Of a stretch of 64,000 bases of DNA, positions 54,639-63,480 are shown piece by piece. Every line of letters begins with the position of its first letter. The stretch's first letter is position 1. Where the stretch lies: contig BHEP01000006.1 of NCBI GenBank assembly GCA_003851245.1, forward strand, positions 1 to 64,000, in the 5' to 3' direction. The position numbers and the translations under genes are program-made. The DNA comes from Bacteroidales bacterium (GTDB lineage Bacteria > Bacteroidota > Bacteroidia > Bacteroidales > Azobacteroidaceae). The notes beneath the pieces are model-generated. The model did not search any database, was not told where the DNA came from, and saw only the letters and a list, made by a program, of their open reading frames with translations.

Positions 54639-55073
54639 ATGAAAGAATTTGTAAGCGAAATAAAAACAATTCCATTTTCGGAAGAGCTGGTTTATAAGGC
54701 CTTGTCAGATCTAAGAAACCTTGAGCGAGTACAAGATAAAATTCCTCAAGACAAGGTCTCTGATTTTGAATTCGATCAGGATTCTTGCTCTTTTGCGGTG
54801 AAGCCTGTGGGAAAGGTAAAGTTCTCAATCATTGAGAGAGAGCCTTTCAAGACAATAAAATTTACCGCCAATGAGGCGCCCATAGAAATATTGCTATGGA
54901 TTCAAATTAAAAAAATAGAGGATAATATTTGCAAACTCAAGCTAACAGTCAAAGCCAAGCTCAATCCTTTTATCAAGCCCATGGTGTCTAAACCATTAAA
55001 AGAGGGTATAGAGAAAGTTGCGGAAGTGCTGGCAAATCTTCCTTACAATGAAATAATGATAGACAAGGAATAA
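54639..55073 (+). CDS. SRPBCC (START-like) family protein
   Basis: The 144-residue protein has the helix-grip pattern of SRPBCC/CoxG-like proteins: an N-terminal FVSEIKTIPFSEELVYKALSDLRNL, a curved sheet (KVKFSIIEREPFKTIKFTA) and a long C-terminal helix (MVSKPLKEGIEKVAEVLANLPY). These fold around hydrophobic ligands. The ligand here is unknown. It sits between pyrE and argH, 18 bases before the latter. Confidence 0.75.
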   Translation: MKEFVSEIKTIPFSEELVYKALSDLRNLERVQDKIPQDKVSDFEFDQDSCSFAVKPVGKVKFSIIEREPFKTIKFTANEAPIEILLWIQIKKIEDNICKLKLTVKAKLNPFIKPMVSKPLKEGIEKVAEVLANLPYNEIMIDKE

Positions 55074-55091
55074 TATATTTAATCTAAAAAA

Positions 55092-56432
55092 ATGAAACTC
55101 TGGGAAAAGGGCGTACCTATAGATAAAAAAATTGAGCGTTTTACTGTTGGCAAAGACAGAGAAATGGATCTTTATTTGGCAAAACATGATGTGCTGGGTT
55201 CTATGGCACACATCATTATGCTGGAAAGTATTGGCTTGCTAGAAAAAAATGAGCTAGATTTGTTGCTCAAAGAATTGAGGCTACTTTACAAACTTGCAGA
55301 AAAAGGAGAGCTCCTTATTCAGGATGGTGTGGAGGATATTCATTCGCAAGTGGAGCTTATGCTGAGTCAAAAGCTTGGCGATGTAGGTAAGAAAATACAC
55401 AGCGGGCGATCACGCAACGATCAGGTATTGCTCGACCTCAAGCTTTTTACGAGAGAAGAGATTCAAAATATAGCCCACAATACATCCTCATTGATTGATG
55501 AGCTGCTAGCACAAAGCAATCGCTACAAGGAGGTGTTGATGCCAGGGTACACACATTTGCAGGTGGCTATGCCTTCGTCTTTCGGACTATGGTTTGGAGC
55601 CTATGCCGAAAGCCTCACCGACGACCTACAAATATTGCTAGCTTCGTACAAGATTTGCAATAAAAATCCCCTGGGCTCGGCGGCGGGTTATGGATCGTCT
55701 TTCCCTCTCAACAGGCAGATGACAAGCGATCTACTGGGCTTCGACACGCTCAACTACAATGTGGTGTATGCGCAGATGGGACGGGGGAAAATGGAGAAAA
55801 TAGTTGCCTTTGCTCTTTCTTCAATTGCCGCTACCTTATCCAAACTTGCATTTGATGCTTGCTTGTTTAACAGCCAAAATTTTGGATTTATCAAACTGCC
55901 AGATCAGTTCACCACGGGCTCTAGCATTATGCCTCACAAGAAAAATCCCGATGTTTTTGAGCTCACTCGTGCCAAGTGCAATAAAATACAGTCCCTCCCC
56001 CAGCAAATAACACTCATTACCAACAATCTGCCTTCTGGATATTTTAGAGACTTACAAATAATTAAGGAGCTGTTTCTTCCAGCATTTAATGAACTTGCCG
56101 AATGCCTCGAAATGGTAGCCCTTATGATCAATGAGGTGCAAGTGAACGATAAAATTCTTGAAGACGAAAAATACGCCATGCTCTTTAGTGTGGAAAAAGT
56201 AAATGCCTTAGTGCTCAAGGGAATGCCGTTTAGAGATGCTTACAAACAGGTAGGAAAGGATATAGAAGACGGAAAATTTATGGCCGACAGTAGAGTGCAG
56301 CATACCCATGAGGGAAGTATTGGCAATCTCTGCAATGAGGAAATTCGCTTGATGAAAAATGAGATCATCGCTGAATTTAATTTCGGAAAATCCATGGAGG
56401 CTACCAAGAAATTAATTGACAGGTCCTTGTAA
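55092..56432 (+). CDS. argH: Argininosuccinate lyase
   Basis: ArgH splits argininosuccinate to arginine and fumarate. The 446-residue protein has the superfamily motifs: HSGRSRNDQ near residue 102, GYTHLQVAMP, PLGSAAGYGSSFP and the signature loop GSSIMPHKKNPD. The start MKLWEKGVPIDKKIERFTVGKD is typical. No other arg gene adjoins it. A hairpin at 56494-56515 probably ends the transcript. Confidence 0.95.
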   Translation: MKLWEKGVPIDKKIERFTVGKDREMDLYLAKHDVLGSMAHIIMLESIGLLEKNELDLLLKELRLLYKLAEKGELLIQDGVEDIHSQVELMLSQKLGDVGKKIHSGRSRNDQVLLDLKLFTREEIQNIAHNTSSLIDELLAQSNRYKEVLMPGYTHLQVAMPSSFGLWFGAYAESLTDDLQILLASYKICNKNPLGSAAGYGSSFPLNRQMTSDLLGFDTLNYNVVYAQMGRGKMEKIVAFALSSIAATLSKLAFDACLFNSQNFGFIKLPDQFTTGSSIMPHKKNPDVFELTRAKCNKIQSLPQQITLITNNLPSGYFRDLQIIKELFLPAFNELAECLEMVALMINEVQVNDKILEDEKYAMLFSVEKVNALVLKGMPFRDAYKQVGKDIEDGKFMADSRVQHTHEGSIGNLCNEEIRLMKNEIIAEFNFGKSMEATKKLIDRSL

Positions 56433-56493
56433 ATACTTACACTTATTTTACTTTCTAATGGACTAATGTTTATTATTTAGAATGAAAAACAAA

Positions 56494-56515
56494 TCTAGGG
56501 ACATGAACCCCTAGA
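56494..56515 (+). terminator. Hairpin downstream of argH
   Basis: Arms TCTAGGG (56494-56500) and CCCTAGA (56509-56515) form 7 base pairs around an 8-base loop. Flanking AAA and a later TTTATTA allow slight extension, but the T-tract is weak. Confidence 0.45.
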
Positions 56516-56566
56516 ATAGATTTATTACAAAGAATGATGCCGGATGAGCTTGCAATATAAAGAAAC

Positions 56567-56574
56567 TACATTTG
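56567..56574 (+). promoter_or_regulatory. -7 element of the aldo/keto reductase gene
   Basis: TACATTTG matches TAnnTTTG, 22 bases before the ATG. No TTG at -33. Confidence 0.4.
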
Positions 56575-56595
56575 GCAATTTAATTATTATTTATT

Positions 56596-57555
56596 ATGGT
56601 GAAATACAATTTTTGTGGCAATAGCGGTTTACAGCTGCCGCAGTTATCTTTGGGCTTATGGCACAATTTTGGAGATGTAGACGATTTCTCGACGGCCAAA
56701 GCCATGGTTTGCAAGGCTTTTGAACTGGGTATAAGCCATTTTGACCTAGCGAATAATTATGGGCCTAGTCCGGGAAGTGCCGAGATTAATTTTGGTAAAA
56801 TACTCAATTCGGAGCTTAAAAACCACAGAGACCAGATGATTATTTCGTCTAAAGCCGGTCATCTTATGTGGTCGGGACCTTATGGCGACGGGGGTTCTCG
56901 AAAATATATGATGGCAAGTCTCAATCAGAGTCTCAAGCGCACGGGATTGGACTATTTCGATATTTTCTACAGCCACCGCCACGACTCTCAAACACCCATA
57001 GAAGAGACCGTGCAGGCACTCATAGATATGGTGAAGCAAGGAAAGGCTCTATACATAGGTTTGTCGAAATATCCTGCTGCGGAGGCTAATTTTGCCTGCC
57101 AGATGATGAGGGAGCAGCATGTGCCATGCCTGATATATCAAGACAAATACAATCTCTTGCATCGCAATATAGAGGAAAATCATACAGCTTTTATTGAGGA
57201 ACAAAAAGTTGGATTTATTGCTTTTTCTCCTTTGGCTCAGGGCTTGCTTACTGCTAAATACTTACACGGAATACCCCCCAACTCTAGGGCTGCCAAGGCT
57301 CATGGCTTTCTTAAATCGGAAGAAATCACGCCTGAACTGCTGCAGGGTATTGCAAAGCTCAATGAAATGGCCATTCAAAGAGGGCAGAGTCTCTCGCAAA
57401 TGGCACTCGCATGGGTATTAAAAAATCCTTTGGTTAGCTCTGTAATTGTTGGTACGAGCTCCGTAGAACAGCTTATTGATAATATTGATGCCTTGAAAGT
57501 TCCTGATTTTTCGGACGAGGAATTGCAAAAAATTGACCTCATTACAAATTTTTAA
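56596..57555 (+). CDS. Aldo/keto reductase (YghZ/GpR-like)
   Basis: This 319-residue TIM-barrel oxidoreductase resembles E. coli YghZ, which reduces L-glyceraldehyde 3-phosphate and methylglyoxal. Visible are GISHFDLANNYGPSPGSAE with the catalytic Asp and Tyr, IISSKAGHLMWSGPYGDGG with the catalytic Lys, YSHRHD, FSPLAQGLLTAKYL and the C-terminal VSSVIVGTSSVEQL that binds NADPH. The segment WSGPYGDGGSRKY is characteristic of this subgroup. It appears monocistronic. Confidence 0.9.
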   Translation: MVKYNFCGNSGLQLPQLSLGLWHNFGDVDDFSTAKAMVCKAFELGISHFDLANNYGPSPGSAEINFGKILNSELKNHRDQMIISSKAGHLMWSGPYGDGGSRKYMMASLNQSLKRTGLDYFDIFYSHRHDSQTPIEETVQALIDMVKQGKALYIGLSKYPAAEANFACQMMREQHVPCLIYQDKYNLLHRNIEENHTAFIEEQKVGFIAFSPLAQGLLTAKYLHGIPPNSRAAKAHGFLKSEEITPELLQGIAKLNEMAIQRGQSLSQMALAWVLKNPLVSSVIVGTSSVEQLIDNIDALKVPDFSDEELQKIDLITNF

Positions 57556-57609
57556 TTGCCCCAAAGGTATTTAAAAATGCAGCCTCACGGCGCATGATAA
57601 TTTATTTGT

Positions 57610-58062
57610 ATGAAAGGAAAAAAATATAAAGCAAGAGAAATTGTCGCACTTCTTACTATCTGCATTCTAACATTTACTTGTAGCGACGACCAGGTCAACA
57701 ATATTTACAACTTTCCTGTAAACTTGAAATTCGATCTGCTAGACGAGAGAGACAAGGTGCTTTCTGGTGCCAATGGCTACAAGGAGTTTGTTGCTCAAAG
57801 ACTGGAAACTGACAGGTTAGGACTTGGGGGCATACTGGTGTATAACACGGGAGTCGAGCTTCGTGCCTACGACCTAGCATGCCCAGTAGAACGACAGGGA
57901 GATGTAAGAGTCAAGCCCAATAGTAAACTGCAAGTTGTATGTCCTAAGTGTGGAGCCGTTTTTAGCATGGAAACGGGGAATGCGCAATCGGGATCAAAGA
58001 CTGGCCTGCAAAATTATCATGTTGTAGGAGAGTCGCCCTATGTACACAGAGTAATGAGGTAA
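57610..58062 (+). CDS. Rieske-like lipoprotein with altered metal ligands
   Basis: The 150-residue protein has a lipoprotein-type signal (ILTFTCSDD, lipid Cys24). Its body looks like a Rieske domain: GILVYNTGVELRAYDLACPVE, a spacer, then VCPKCGAVFSMETGNAQSG. In a true Rieske centre these segments read CxH and CPCHG. Here the histidines are replaced (CPV and CPKCG), leaving three cysteines. A 2Fe-2S centre of the classical type is unlikely; a zinc site or a purely structural role is possible. It follows the aldo/keto reductase by 54 bases. Confidence 0.7.
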   Translation: MKGKKYKAREIVALLTICILTFTCSDDQVNNIYNFPVNLKFDLLDERDKVLSGANGYKEFVAQRLETDRLGLGGILVYNTGVELRAYDLACPVERQGDVRVKPNSKLQVVCPKCGAVFSMETGNAQSGSKTGLQNYHVVGESPYVHRVMR

Positions 58063-58096
58063 GTTATTGGAGGTAAGTTATTGCAGCACAATAATA

Positions 58097-58795
58097 TTAA
58101 ACGCCTCTTTTGTTTCCATATATGACTATATGTACTCTTTCGCAATAGCAAAACCCTTCACGGATACAAATATCGGCTAGCATTTTCCGCTTTCCTTGAA
58201 GTTCTTTCTCGCAGGTGCCTTCAGGCATAAGATATACATTTCTATTATTGGCTTTTAATATATCAAGGACTTGCTTGATTTCTGTAATATCATTGGGATG
58301 GCTTACTACAAATTTTAGCTGGTAACTTTTTGCCATCATCATCCACTTTTGGATGCTCTCGGTATTGATACGCGTATTTTCATGCTTCTCTTTCCAGTGA
58401 GTGTCGTCGGGAGTGGAGTTGGAAAGTTTGGGAGAGATGGATACCAGATCAATCATTTTCATGGCATTTTCAGCAATCAGCAGCGTGCCGTTGGTTTCAA
58501 GAGTTATCAGCTTATTTTTGCTGCTGCAAATATTTATTAGGTCCTCAAGTCCAGGATAAATGCAGGGTTCTCCACCACTGATTATCACCTCTTTTATTTG
58601 GGGATTGCTCTCTAATACAGGCGCTACATCTTGGTTTGTATAGCTCCCTTTCTCCACATGCCAAGAGGTAAAAGGCGTATCGCACCAGCTACAGCGCAAA
58701 TTGCAGCCCAGGCTGCGAATGAGAATACTCGGGACTCCTACTCTGGAGCCTTCTCCTTGTATGCAAGGATATATTTCAGAAATTCCTTTTGTCAT
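58097..58795 (-). CDS. queE: 7-carboxy-7-deazaguanine synthase QueE
   Basis: QueE is a radical SAM enzyme that makes the 7-deazaguanine core of queuosine from the product of QueD. The 232-residue protein has EIYPCIQGEGSRVGVPS, the cluster cysteines C31, C35 and C38 in GCNLRCSWCDT, and ISGGEP for SAM. The longer frame from 58870 adds 25 unconserved residues inside queD and is rejected. The ATG at 58795 overlaps the queD stop in an ATGA, so the two are coupled. Confidence 0.94.
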   Translation of the reverse strand: MTKGISEIYPCIQGEGSRVGVPSILIRSLGCNLRCSWCDTPFTSWHVEKGSYTNQDVAPVLESNPQIKEVIISGGEPCIYPGLEDLINICSSKNKLITLETNGTLLIAENAMKMIDLVSISPKLSNSTPDDTHWKEKHENTRINTESIQKWMMMAKSYQLKFVVSHPNDITEIKQVLDILKANNRNVYLMPEGTCEKELQGKRKMLADICIREGFCYCERVHIVIYGNKRGV

Positions 58796-59379
58796 TTTAT
58801 TTGGAGAGGTATATGTGGGTTTTCGATCATTTTTCCCTTGTGTAGCATGTTTAGAAATTGCTCGGGCCATTCTTCTCGAATACCTTCGCTAAAAATTATG
58901 TCTTCTAATAAGTAGTTTGGAAGCCAAATATTTTCATAATCCGTTTGATCGGCTTCGGCATAACCTGTGGCTGTTTCATGATAGCGAACCGACAAGACCT
59001 GTACCTCACCCTCGCCATTAGAGAACACCGTATGTTCGATGATGTGCTTGGCATATGCAAAAAACATCAGCGATAGCATTTCCGCCGTAGGGTTAAAAGG
59101 TAGGATTATCCATCGTTCGTTTTCTTCTTGAAAAAAATCTAGTATATGCTTAGATTCTTTATTCCACATGTCATGGGCGTGATCGAAGCTGTCAATCAAT
59201 TGCCTGATAGCTCCCATTAATCCAAAATCCATAACCATCCCCGCATTGTCTAGTGCCGAGGCATAAAATTTTATTTCAATAATTGCTGAGTGCCCGTGAA
59301 TAGAATGGCTACATCGGCGAGAGGCACAATTGCGTACCACATGGCTGCCTTCGTATCGAAGTTTTTTTCTTATAATCAT
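58792..59379 (-). CDS. queD: 6-carboxytetrahydropterin synthase QueD
   Basis: QueD converts dihydroneopterin triphosphate to 6-carboxytetrahydropterin, the step before QueE. The 195-residue protein has H13, H28 and H30 (in SIHGHS) as zinc ligands and Cys23 as the catalytic residue. MVMDFGLM and DHAHDMW are family motifs. It is longer than the roughly 120-residue E. coli QueD, with a C-terminal extension (LPNYLLEDIIFSEGIREEW). It is translationally coupled to queE. Confidence 0.92.
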   Translation of the reverse strand: MIIRKKLRYEGSHVVRNCASRRCSHSIHGHSAIIEIKFYASALDNAGMVMDFGLMGAIRQLIDSFDHAHDMWNKESKHILDFFQEENERWIILPFNPTAEMLSLMFFAYAKHIIEHTVFSNGEGEVQVLSVRYHETATGYAEADQTDYENIWLPNYLLEDIIFSEGIREEWPEQFLNMLHKGKMIENPHIPLQIK

Positions 59380-59413
59380 TATTGTATGTTTTGGCGAAGT
59401 AAAATATGAAATA

Positions 59414-59421
59414 CAAAATTA
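59414..59421 (-). promoter_or_regulatory. -7 element of queD-queE
   Basis: TAATTTTG on the minus strand matches TAnnTTTG, 35 bases before the queD ATG. No TTG at -33. Confidence 0.42.
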
Positions 59422-59474
59422 CAAAAAAAAAAGTATTATGCTAGTATTTTTATTTATTTGAGCAATTTATTTCC

Positions 59475-59482
59475 TACCTTTG
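59475..59482 (+). promoter_or_regulatory. -7 element of the ABM-domain lipoprotein gene
   Basis: TACCTTTG matches TAnnTTTG, 27 bases before the ATG at 59509. No TTG at -33. Confidence 0.45.
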
Positions 59483-59508
59483 GGCGATTATTAATATTTA
59501 TCGTACTT

Positions 59509-59925
59509 ATGAAAAGAGTAGTATTAGGCGCAATGTGCGCAGCAATGATGCTTGCATCCTGTGGCAACAATTGTGGAGCAAAGGCAGAGGATTCGTCGTG
59601 TATTGCCAAGAAAGATTCGGCAGAAGTGGTCTTAAACATTCCTGTGAAGATAAAGCCAGAGTTTGTTGCTGCCTACAAAGTGGCTTTTAATAAATGCCAA
59701 GCCGGCACCTTGCAAGAAGATGCATGCTTGGAGTATGAAATTTTCCAGTCTTATGCCGATAGCACAGAGTTTCATATCTTCGAGAGATGGCACAACAAGG
59801 CAGGACACCTCTTTCATATGACGACAGAGCATTTCAATGTATACATGGAAGAAACCAAGGGTATGAGCGAGCAAGCAAAAACAAAGATGCTTGAAACTTA
59901 TGTCTGTCCGCTTATGAATGATTAA
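59509..59925 (+). CDS. Lipoprotein with antibiotic-biosynthesis-monooxygenase-like domain
   Basis: The protein, 138 residues from the ATG at 59509, has a lipoprotein signal (MMLASC, lipid Cys18). A single ABM ferredoxin-like domain follows: LNIPVKIKPEFVAAYKVAF, CLEYEIFQSYADSTEFHIFERW and HMTTEHFNVYMEET. This resembles YgiN-type quinol monooxygenases, usually cytoplasmic and about 100 residues. Here the domain appears to be membrane-anchored outside the cytoplasm. The longer frame from 59458 overlaps the promoter and lacks the signal context. Confidence 0.78.
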   Translation: MKRVVLGAMCAAMMLASCGNNCGAKAEDSSCIAKKDSAEVVLNIPVKIKPEFVAAYKVAFNKCQAGTLQEDACLEYEIFQSYADSTEFHIFERWHNKAGHLFHMTTEHFNVYMEETKGMSEQAKTKMLETYVCPLMND

Positions 59926-59936
59926 AATTTTATGCA

Positions 59937-60719
59937 ATGACAAAATCTCTCAAGAGTCTGGCTTTTAAAGTATTAAGCACGGAAAACTATTTGAGACTAC
60001 TTCAAAGGGGGTATTTTTTTTCTTATCGCATGGGTTTATTAAAAAATAATCCAGATTACGCCTATCATTATTTTGTCAAAAATTTGATAGACAAGGGCGA
60101 CACTGTTCTTGATATAGGAGCTAATTTAGGATATTATTCAAAACTATTTTCGCAGTGGGTTGGTGCAAAGGGTAGCGTGTATTCGGTAGAGCCTATAAAG
60201 TTGTACAACAAGATTTTTAATGAGGCAACAAAATCAAGTAGGAATATTATTTTATTGCCTTATGCCCTAGGCTTGGAGGAGAAAAAAATACAGATGGTTA
60301 GTACCACCAGCACGGGATACCTAAATACTGGACTCCCACATGTGTATGATGCAGAGAGTGATGGAGAAATAGATGCGCAAGATTTTAGCTTTGACGCAGA
60401 AATGAAGATTCCCGCCAAATTGTTTGCCGATATTGATAGGATTGATTATATAAAGTGCGATATTGAGGGTTTTGAAGATGTGGTAATTGTGAATATGAAA
60501 GATATTATTGCCAAGCATTTGCCCTTTATTCAGATAGAACTTTGGGGAAAAAACGAAACTGTAGTTTCTGAATTGCTTCATTCTTTGGGCTATAAGGCTT
60601 ACAGATATTCAGCATCCGAGCAGAAGTTATCTTCAGACAGCGATCTTATTAAAAACGGGAAAGGCGATTTTATCTTTGTGCATAGAGACAATGCCAAGCA
60701 TCAAGAATTTATATTGTGA
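59937..60719 (+). CDS. FkbM family methyltransferase
   Basis: The 260-residue protein has the FkbM pattern: VLDIGANLGYYSKLF near residue 58 for SAM binding, VYSVEPIKLYNKIF, IDYIKCDIEGFEDVVI and the C-terminal region with PFIQIELWG. Members methylate O-linked groups on sugars or other small molecules. The acceptor is not predictable. It begins 11 bases after the ABM lipoprotein gene and ends 1 base before the convergent M23 gene. Confidence 0.88.
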   Translation: MTKSLKSLAFKVLSTENYLRLLQRGYFFSYRMGLLKNNPDYAYHYFVKNLIDKGDTVLDIGANLGYYSKLFSQWVGAKGSVYSVEPIKLYNKIFNEATKSSRNIILLPYALGLEEKKIQMVSTTSTGYLNTGLPHVYDAESDGEIDAQDFSFDAEMKIPAKLFADIDRIDYIKCDIEGFEDVVIVNMKDIIAKHLPFIQIELWGKNETVVSELLHSLGYKAYRYSASEQKLSSDSDLIKNGKGDFIFVHRDNAKHQEFIL

Positions 60720-60720
60720 T

Positions 60721-62433
60721 TTACCAGCTTATATTGGCTTTATAGCTTTGCTCATTTCCACAGGCATCAAAAACGTGGAGTTCTAATTTTTGTTTGCCTA
60801 TAGACATCCTTTTGGGGTCAAATTCACAAAAAAGAAGGGCTTTCTTTGCGTCGTATTCAAAAAGGACGAACTCCCCATTGAGCGTGCCCTTCCATTGTGC
60901 AATACCACTTAAGTTGTCAGATATTTTAAATGATATTTTTTTTTCTATCGCCCATTTATTTGGAAGTATGGGTAGTATTTTAGGAGAGGTAGTATCAATA
61001 CTTACAGTATAAGCTCCTAGTTCTCGGATGTTGGTTTTTATTGTACCATTTTGGTACACACCCCCTATCCAGGATATTTTTTTTTCACCAATGGCAGTGA
61101 TTCCATATTTCTCTTTGTCGGGAAACGAATCATTGCAGAGTGTTATTTCTAGTGGGCAGTCCTTGTGCAAGGGCCATCGTTTGTGAAGCTTATACAAATG
61201 GGAGTAGGGCGTATAGTTTTTAAGCATAGAATAGGTAAAATAAATGTCGGTGTAAAGATTTCCCTTTGGAATGGACAATTTTACTCCATCTCGCTCTGTT
61301 ATATTGTCTTTGGAATGCGCGTAGTAAGTTCCAAAAGGCTTAAACGTGGGGATGTCTTGTTTTTGTCCTACAACTTCAAATTCTAAGATGGAGGTATTGT
61401 CATACAAATCCTTTAGAGCGTATTTAAAATTATAGCTTCGCTCTTCCTCTATATTTATGATGCCATTGTTTGAATCAGCATCTTTCTTCACATAGCAATT
61501 CAGGAGATTTCCGGGCTCTATAACAGATTTCATATAAAACTTTCGACTAAGTATCCATTCTTCCCAGTCGACGAAAGAATTGAGGTATCTTGTTTGCGCA
61601 AAAGAAAATCTATCTAGTATGTAGTGGAAAACAATTTTATCATCTACCGATAAGGATAGCTCCCTTACGCCATAAATATTTGTGGCATCATTCATCGCAT
61701 CGTATGCCTTGATGCCCATTGCTATTTCTCCCCAGGCATTAATTGGGGTTTGCACAGTATCCTTTCCGGCCTTGTCTTTGGATATTTTTAGCACCTGTTT
61801 TTCTGTTTTCCCATTTACTATTCCCTTTCCCTCTTGAGGATATATCATCATAGCCCTTATTTGAGGTTTGCGTGTATCCTTGATTTGTGTCTTGAAGAAA
61901 GGCAAGGGATCTATTGGCTCGTTGGTTTGGGTATCTCTGATCTCAAAATGCAGGTGTGGACCTCCCGAACTTCCCGTATTGCCTCCATATCCAATTATTT
62001 GTCCTGTTTTGATATGAAATATTTCCTCCGACAGGCTCAAGTCTACAGGAAAACTTTCTTTTATATACTGGCTGTCTCTCACAAAATTTTCTATGGGCGC
62101 AGCAAAGGAATTTAGATGGGCGTAAACGCTTGTTGTGCCATCGGGATGCTGGAGGTATAATGCGCGACCATAGCCTCTGGGGCTAACAGATATGCGAGAA
62201 ACAAAGGCTTCTTTAACAGCTCTTATGGGGAGTCCTATCCTTCCTTGGGTCTTGAAATCTATTCCCGAATGGAAGTGGTTGGAGCGCAATTCTCCAAAAT
62301 TTCCGCTCAAAATAATTGGTATATCCAGGGGGGAGGGTAGCTTCTGCGAAGAAACGGTGGTATAAGAAAATATCAGCAACATGTAGAAACACATTTGTCT
62401 GTAGCAGGAGATTATAAATTTACTATTTCTCAT
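60721..62433 (-). CDS. M23 family metallopeptidase
   Basis: The 570-residue protein has an N-terminal export signal and an M23/LytM domain in about residues 40-170. Zinc ligands are H55 and D59 in HSGIDF and H162 in GPHLHFEIRD; H106 in YAHL and H160 complete the site. The remaining 400 residues are beta-rich without a recognised family and may be Ig-like domains. It probably cuts or remodels peptidoglycan peptides. It starts directly after the nuclease-fold gene ends. Confidence 0.88.
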   Translation of the reverse strand: MRNSKFIISCYRQMCFYMLLIFSYTTVSSQKLPSPLDIPIILSGNFGELRSNHFHSGIDFKTQGRIGLPIRAVKEAFVSRISVSPRGYGRALYLQHPDGTTSVYAHLNSFAAPIENFVRDSQYIKESFPVDLSLSEEIFHIKTGQIIGYGGNTGSSGGPHLHFEIRDTQTNEPIDPLPFFKTQIKDTRKPQIRAMMIYPQEGKGIVNGKTEKQVLKISKDKAGKDTVQTPINAWGEIAMGIKAYDAMNDATNIYGVRELSLSVDDKIVFHYILDRFSFAQTRYLNSFVDWEEWILSRKFYMKSVIEPGNLLNCYVKKDADSNNGIINIEEERSYNFKYALKDLYDNTSILEFEVVGQKQDIPTFKPFGTYYAHSKDNITERDGVKLSIPKGNLYTDIYFTYSMLKNYTPYSHLYKLHKRWPLHKDCPLEITLCNDSFPDKEKYGITAIGEKKISWIGGVYQNGTIKTNIRELGAYTVSIDTTSPKILPILPNKWAIEKKISFKISDNLSGIAQWKGTLNGEFVLFEYDAKKALLFCEFDPKRMSIGKQKLELHVFDACGNEQSYKANISW

Positions 62434-63480
62434 TTAATTGGCTTTTGTTTTCACAGAAAAATCGACAATAATGGGTAGGTGGTCACTAAATCCGGCCTCA
62501 TATTTCATTCCGTGGTAGGATTTTTTTGGTCGTTTGCCCCCATTAGATTTATCGTCGGTCAATAAAAAGCTGCGGCTGTATATCTCTGCAGTTTCGGGGC
62601 GTACAAAAAATAAGCGCTTGCGGTCGAGCAAATTGCCAGAGACTATCATTTGGTCCAATACATTCCATTGAGCCCTAAATTTGTAAGAACCTTTATCTTC
62701 AGGCTTTTCAAAGCCGTAAAATAAATTGTATAAGCTCTTGCTTTCCGGCTTTCCTTTTATGGGCTTTGCGTCTAGTGCTACACGCATGCTTTTATTGCTA
62801 GGCTCATCATTGAAATCGCCCATAATTAAGATATTACAATTCCTCCTTTTTCTCATTAGGCTGTCGACTTTAGATTTCACAAGGCTAGCAGCAAGCAGCC
62901 TGTCGGGTTCTGACCTCTGTTCTCCTCCTCTTCGGGAAGGGAAATGGCATACAAATACATCAAGGGTATCTCCACTCATTAGCTGACCCGAAACATGCAA
63001 TACATCGCGACTCCTCTTTTGCGACCTTGCGGGGAAAGGCAGCCTGTAGGCATTGTGTGCCAATAGTTTGAATTGATCTCTTTGATACATCAATGCTACA
63101 TTGATGCCCCTTCTATCCAAAGACTGGGTGATGATATATTTGTAGCCTTGCGATTTTAGGGAGCTATATTTTGTTAGATCCGTCATCACCTTGTCGTTTT
63201 CTACCTCGCACAGTCCGATTAAGGCGGGGCTACCCCATTCACCCACAGAGCTAATGACCTTGGATATATTTTCTATCTTGGTCTTGTATCGCCCATAAGT
63301 CCAGCGCTTGCTTCCTTCGGGAAGGAAGTCGGCATCGTTGGTATTGGGAGAATCTTCGGTGTCGAATAGATTTTCAACATTATAAAACATTGTCCTAAAA
63401 TTTGCCTGGCTATGAGCATTTGGTATGGCATATGCCACAAATAACAAATATAGTAGGCTGAGGTGTTTCTTTGTTTTCAT
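62434..63480 (-). CDS. Endonuclease/exonuclease/phosphatase family protein, secreted
   Basis: The protein, 348 residues from the ATG at 63480, has a signal peptide (hydrophobic residues 7-18, then NAHSQ). An EEP fold follows: FYNVENLFDT, GLCEVEND with the catalytic Glu, FVCHFPSRR, IMGDFNDEP and SDHLPIIVDF. Substrates could be nucleic acids, phospholipids or other phosphoesters outside the cytoplasm. A frame eight codons longer begins at 63504, but the signal peptide fits the later ATG. That ATG overlaps the upstream stop as TGATG. Confidence 0.88.
   Translation of the reverse strand: MKTKKHLSLLYLLFVAYAIPNAHSQANFRTMFYNVENLFDTEDSPNTNDADFLPEGSKRWTYGRYKTKIENISKVISSVGEWGSPALIGLCEVENDKVMTDLTKYSSLKSQGYKYIITQSLDRRGINVALMYQRDQFKLLAHNAYRLPFPARSQKRSRDVLHVSGQLMSGDTLDVFVCHFPSRRGGEQRSEPDRLLAASLVKSKVDSLMRKRRNCNILIMGDFNDEPSNKSMRVALDAKPIKGKPESKSLYNLFYGFEKPEDKGSYKFRAQWNVLDQMIVSGNLLDRKRLFFVRPETAEIYSRSFLLTDDKSNGGKRPKKSYHGMKYEAGFSDHLPIIVDFSVKTKAN

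Noticed and set aside
59454-59943. Minus-strand frames opposite the ABM lipoprotein gene
   Set aside because: They are antisense to a gene with a clear lipobox and domain, and lack any recognisable feature.
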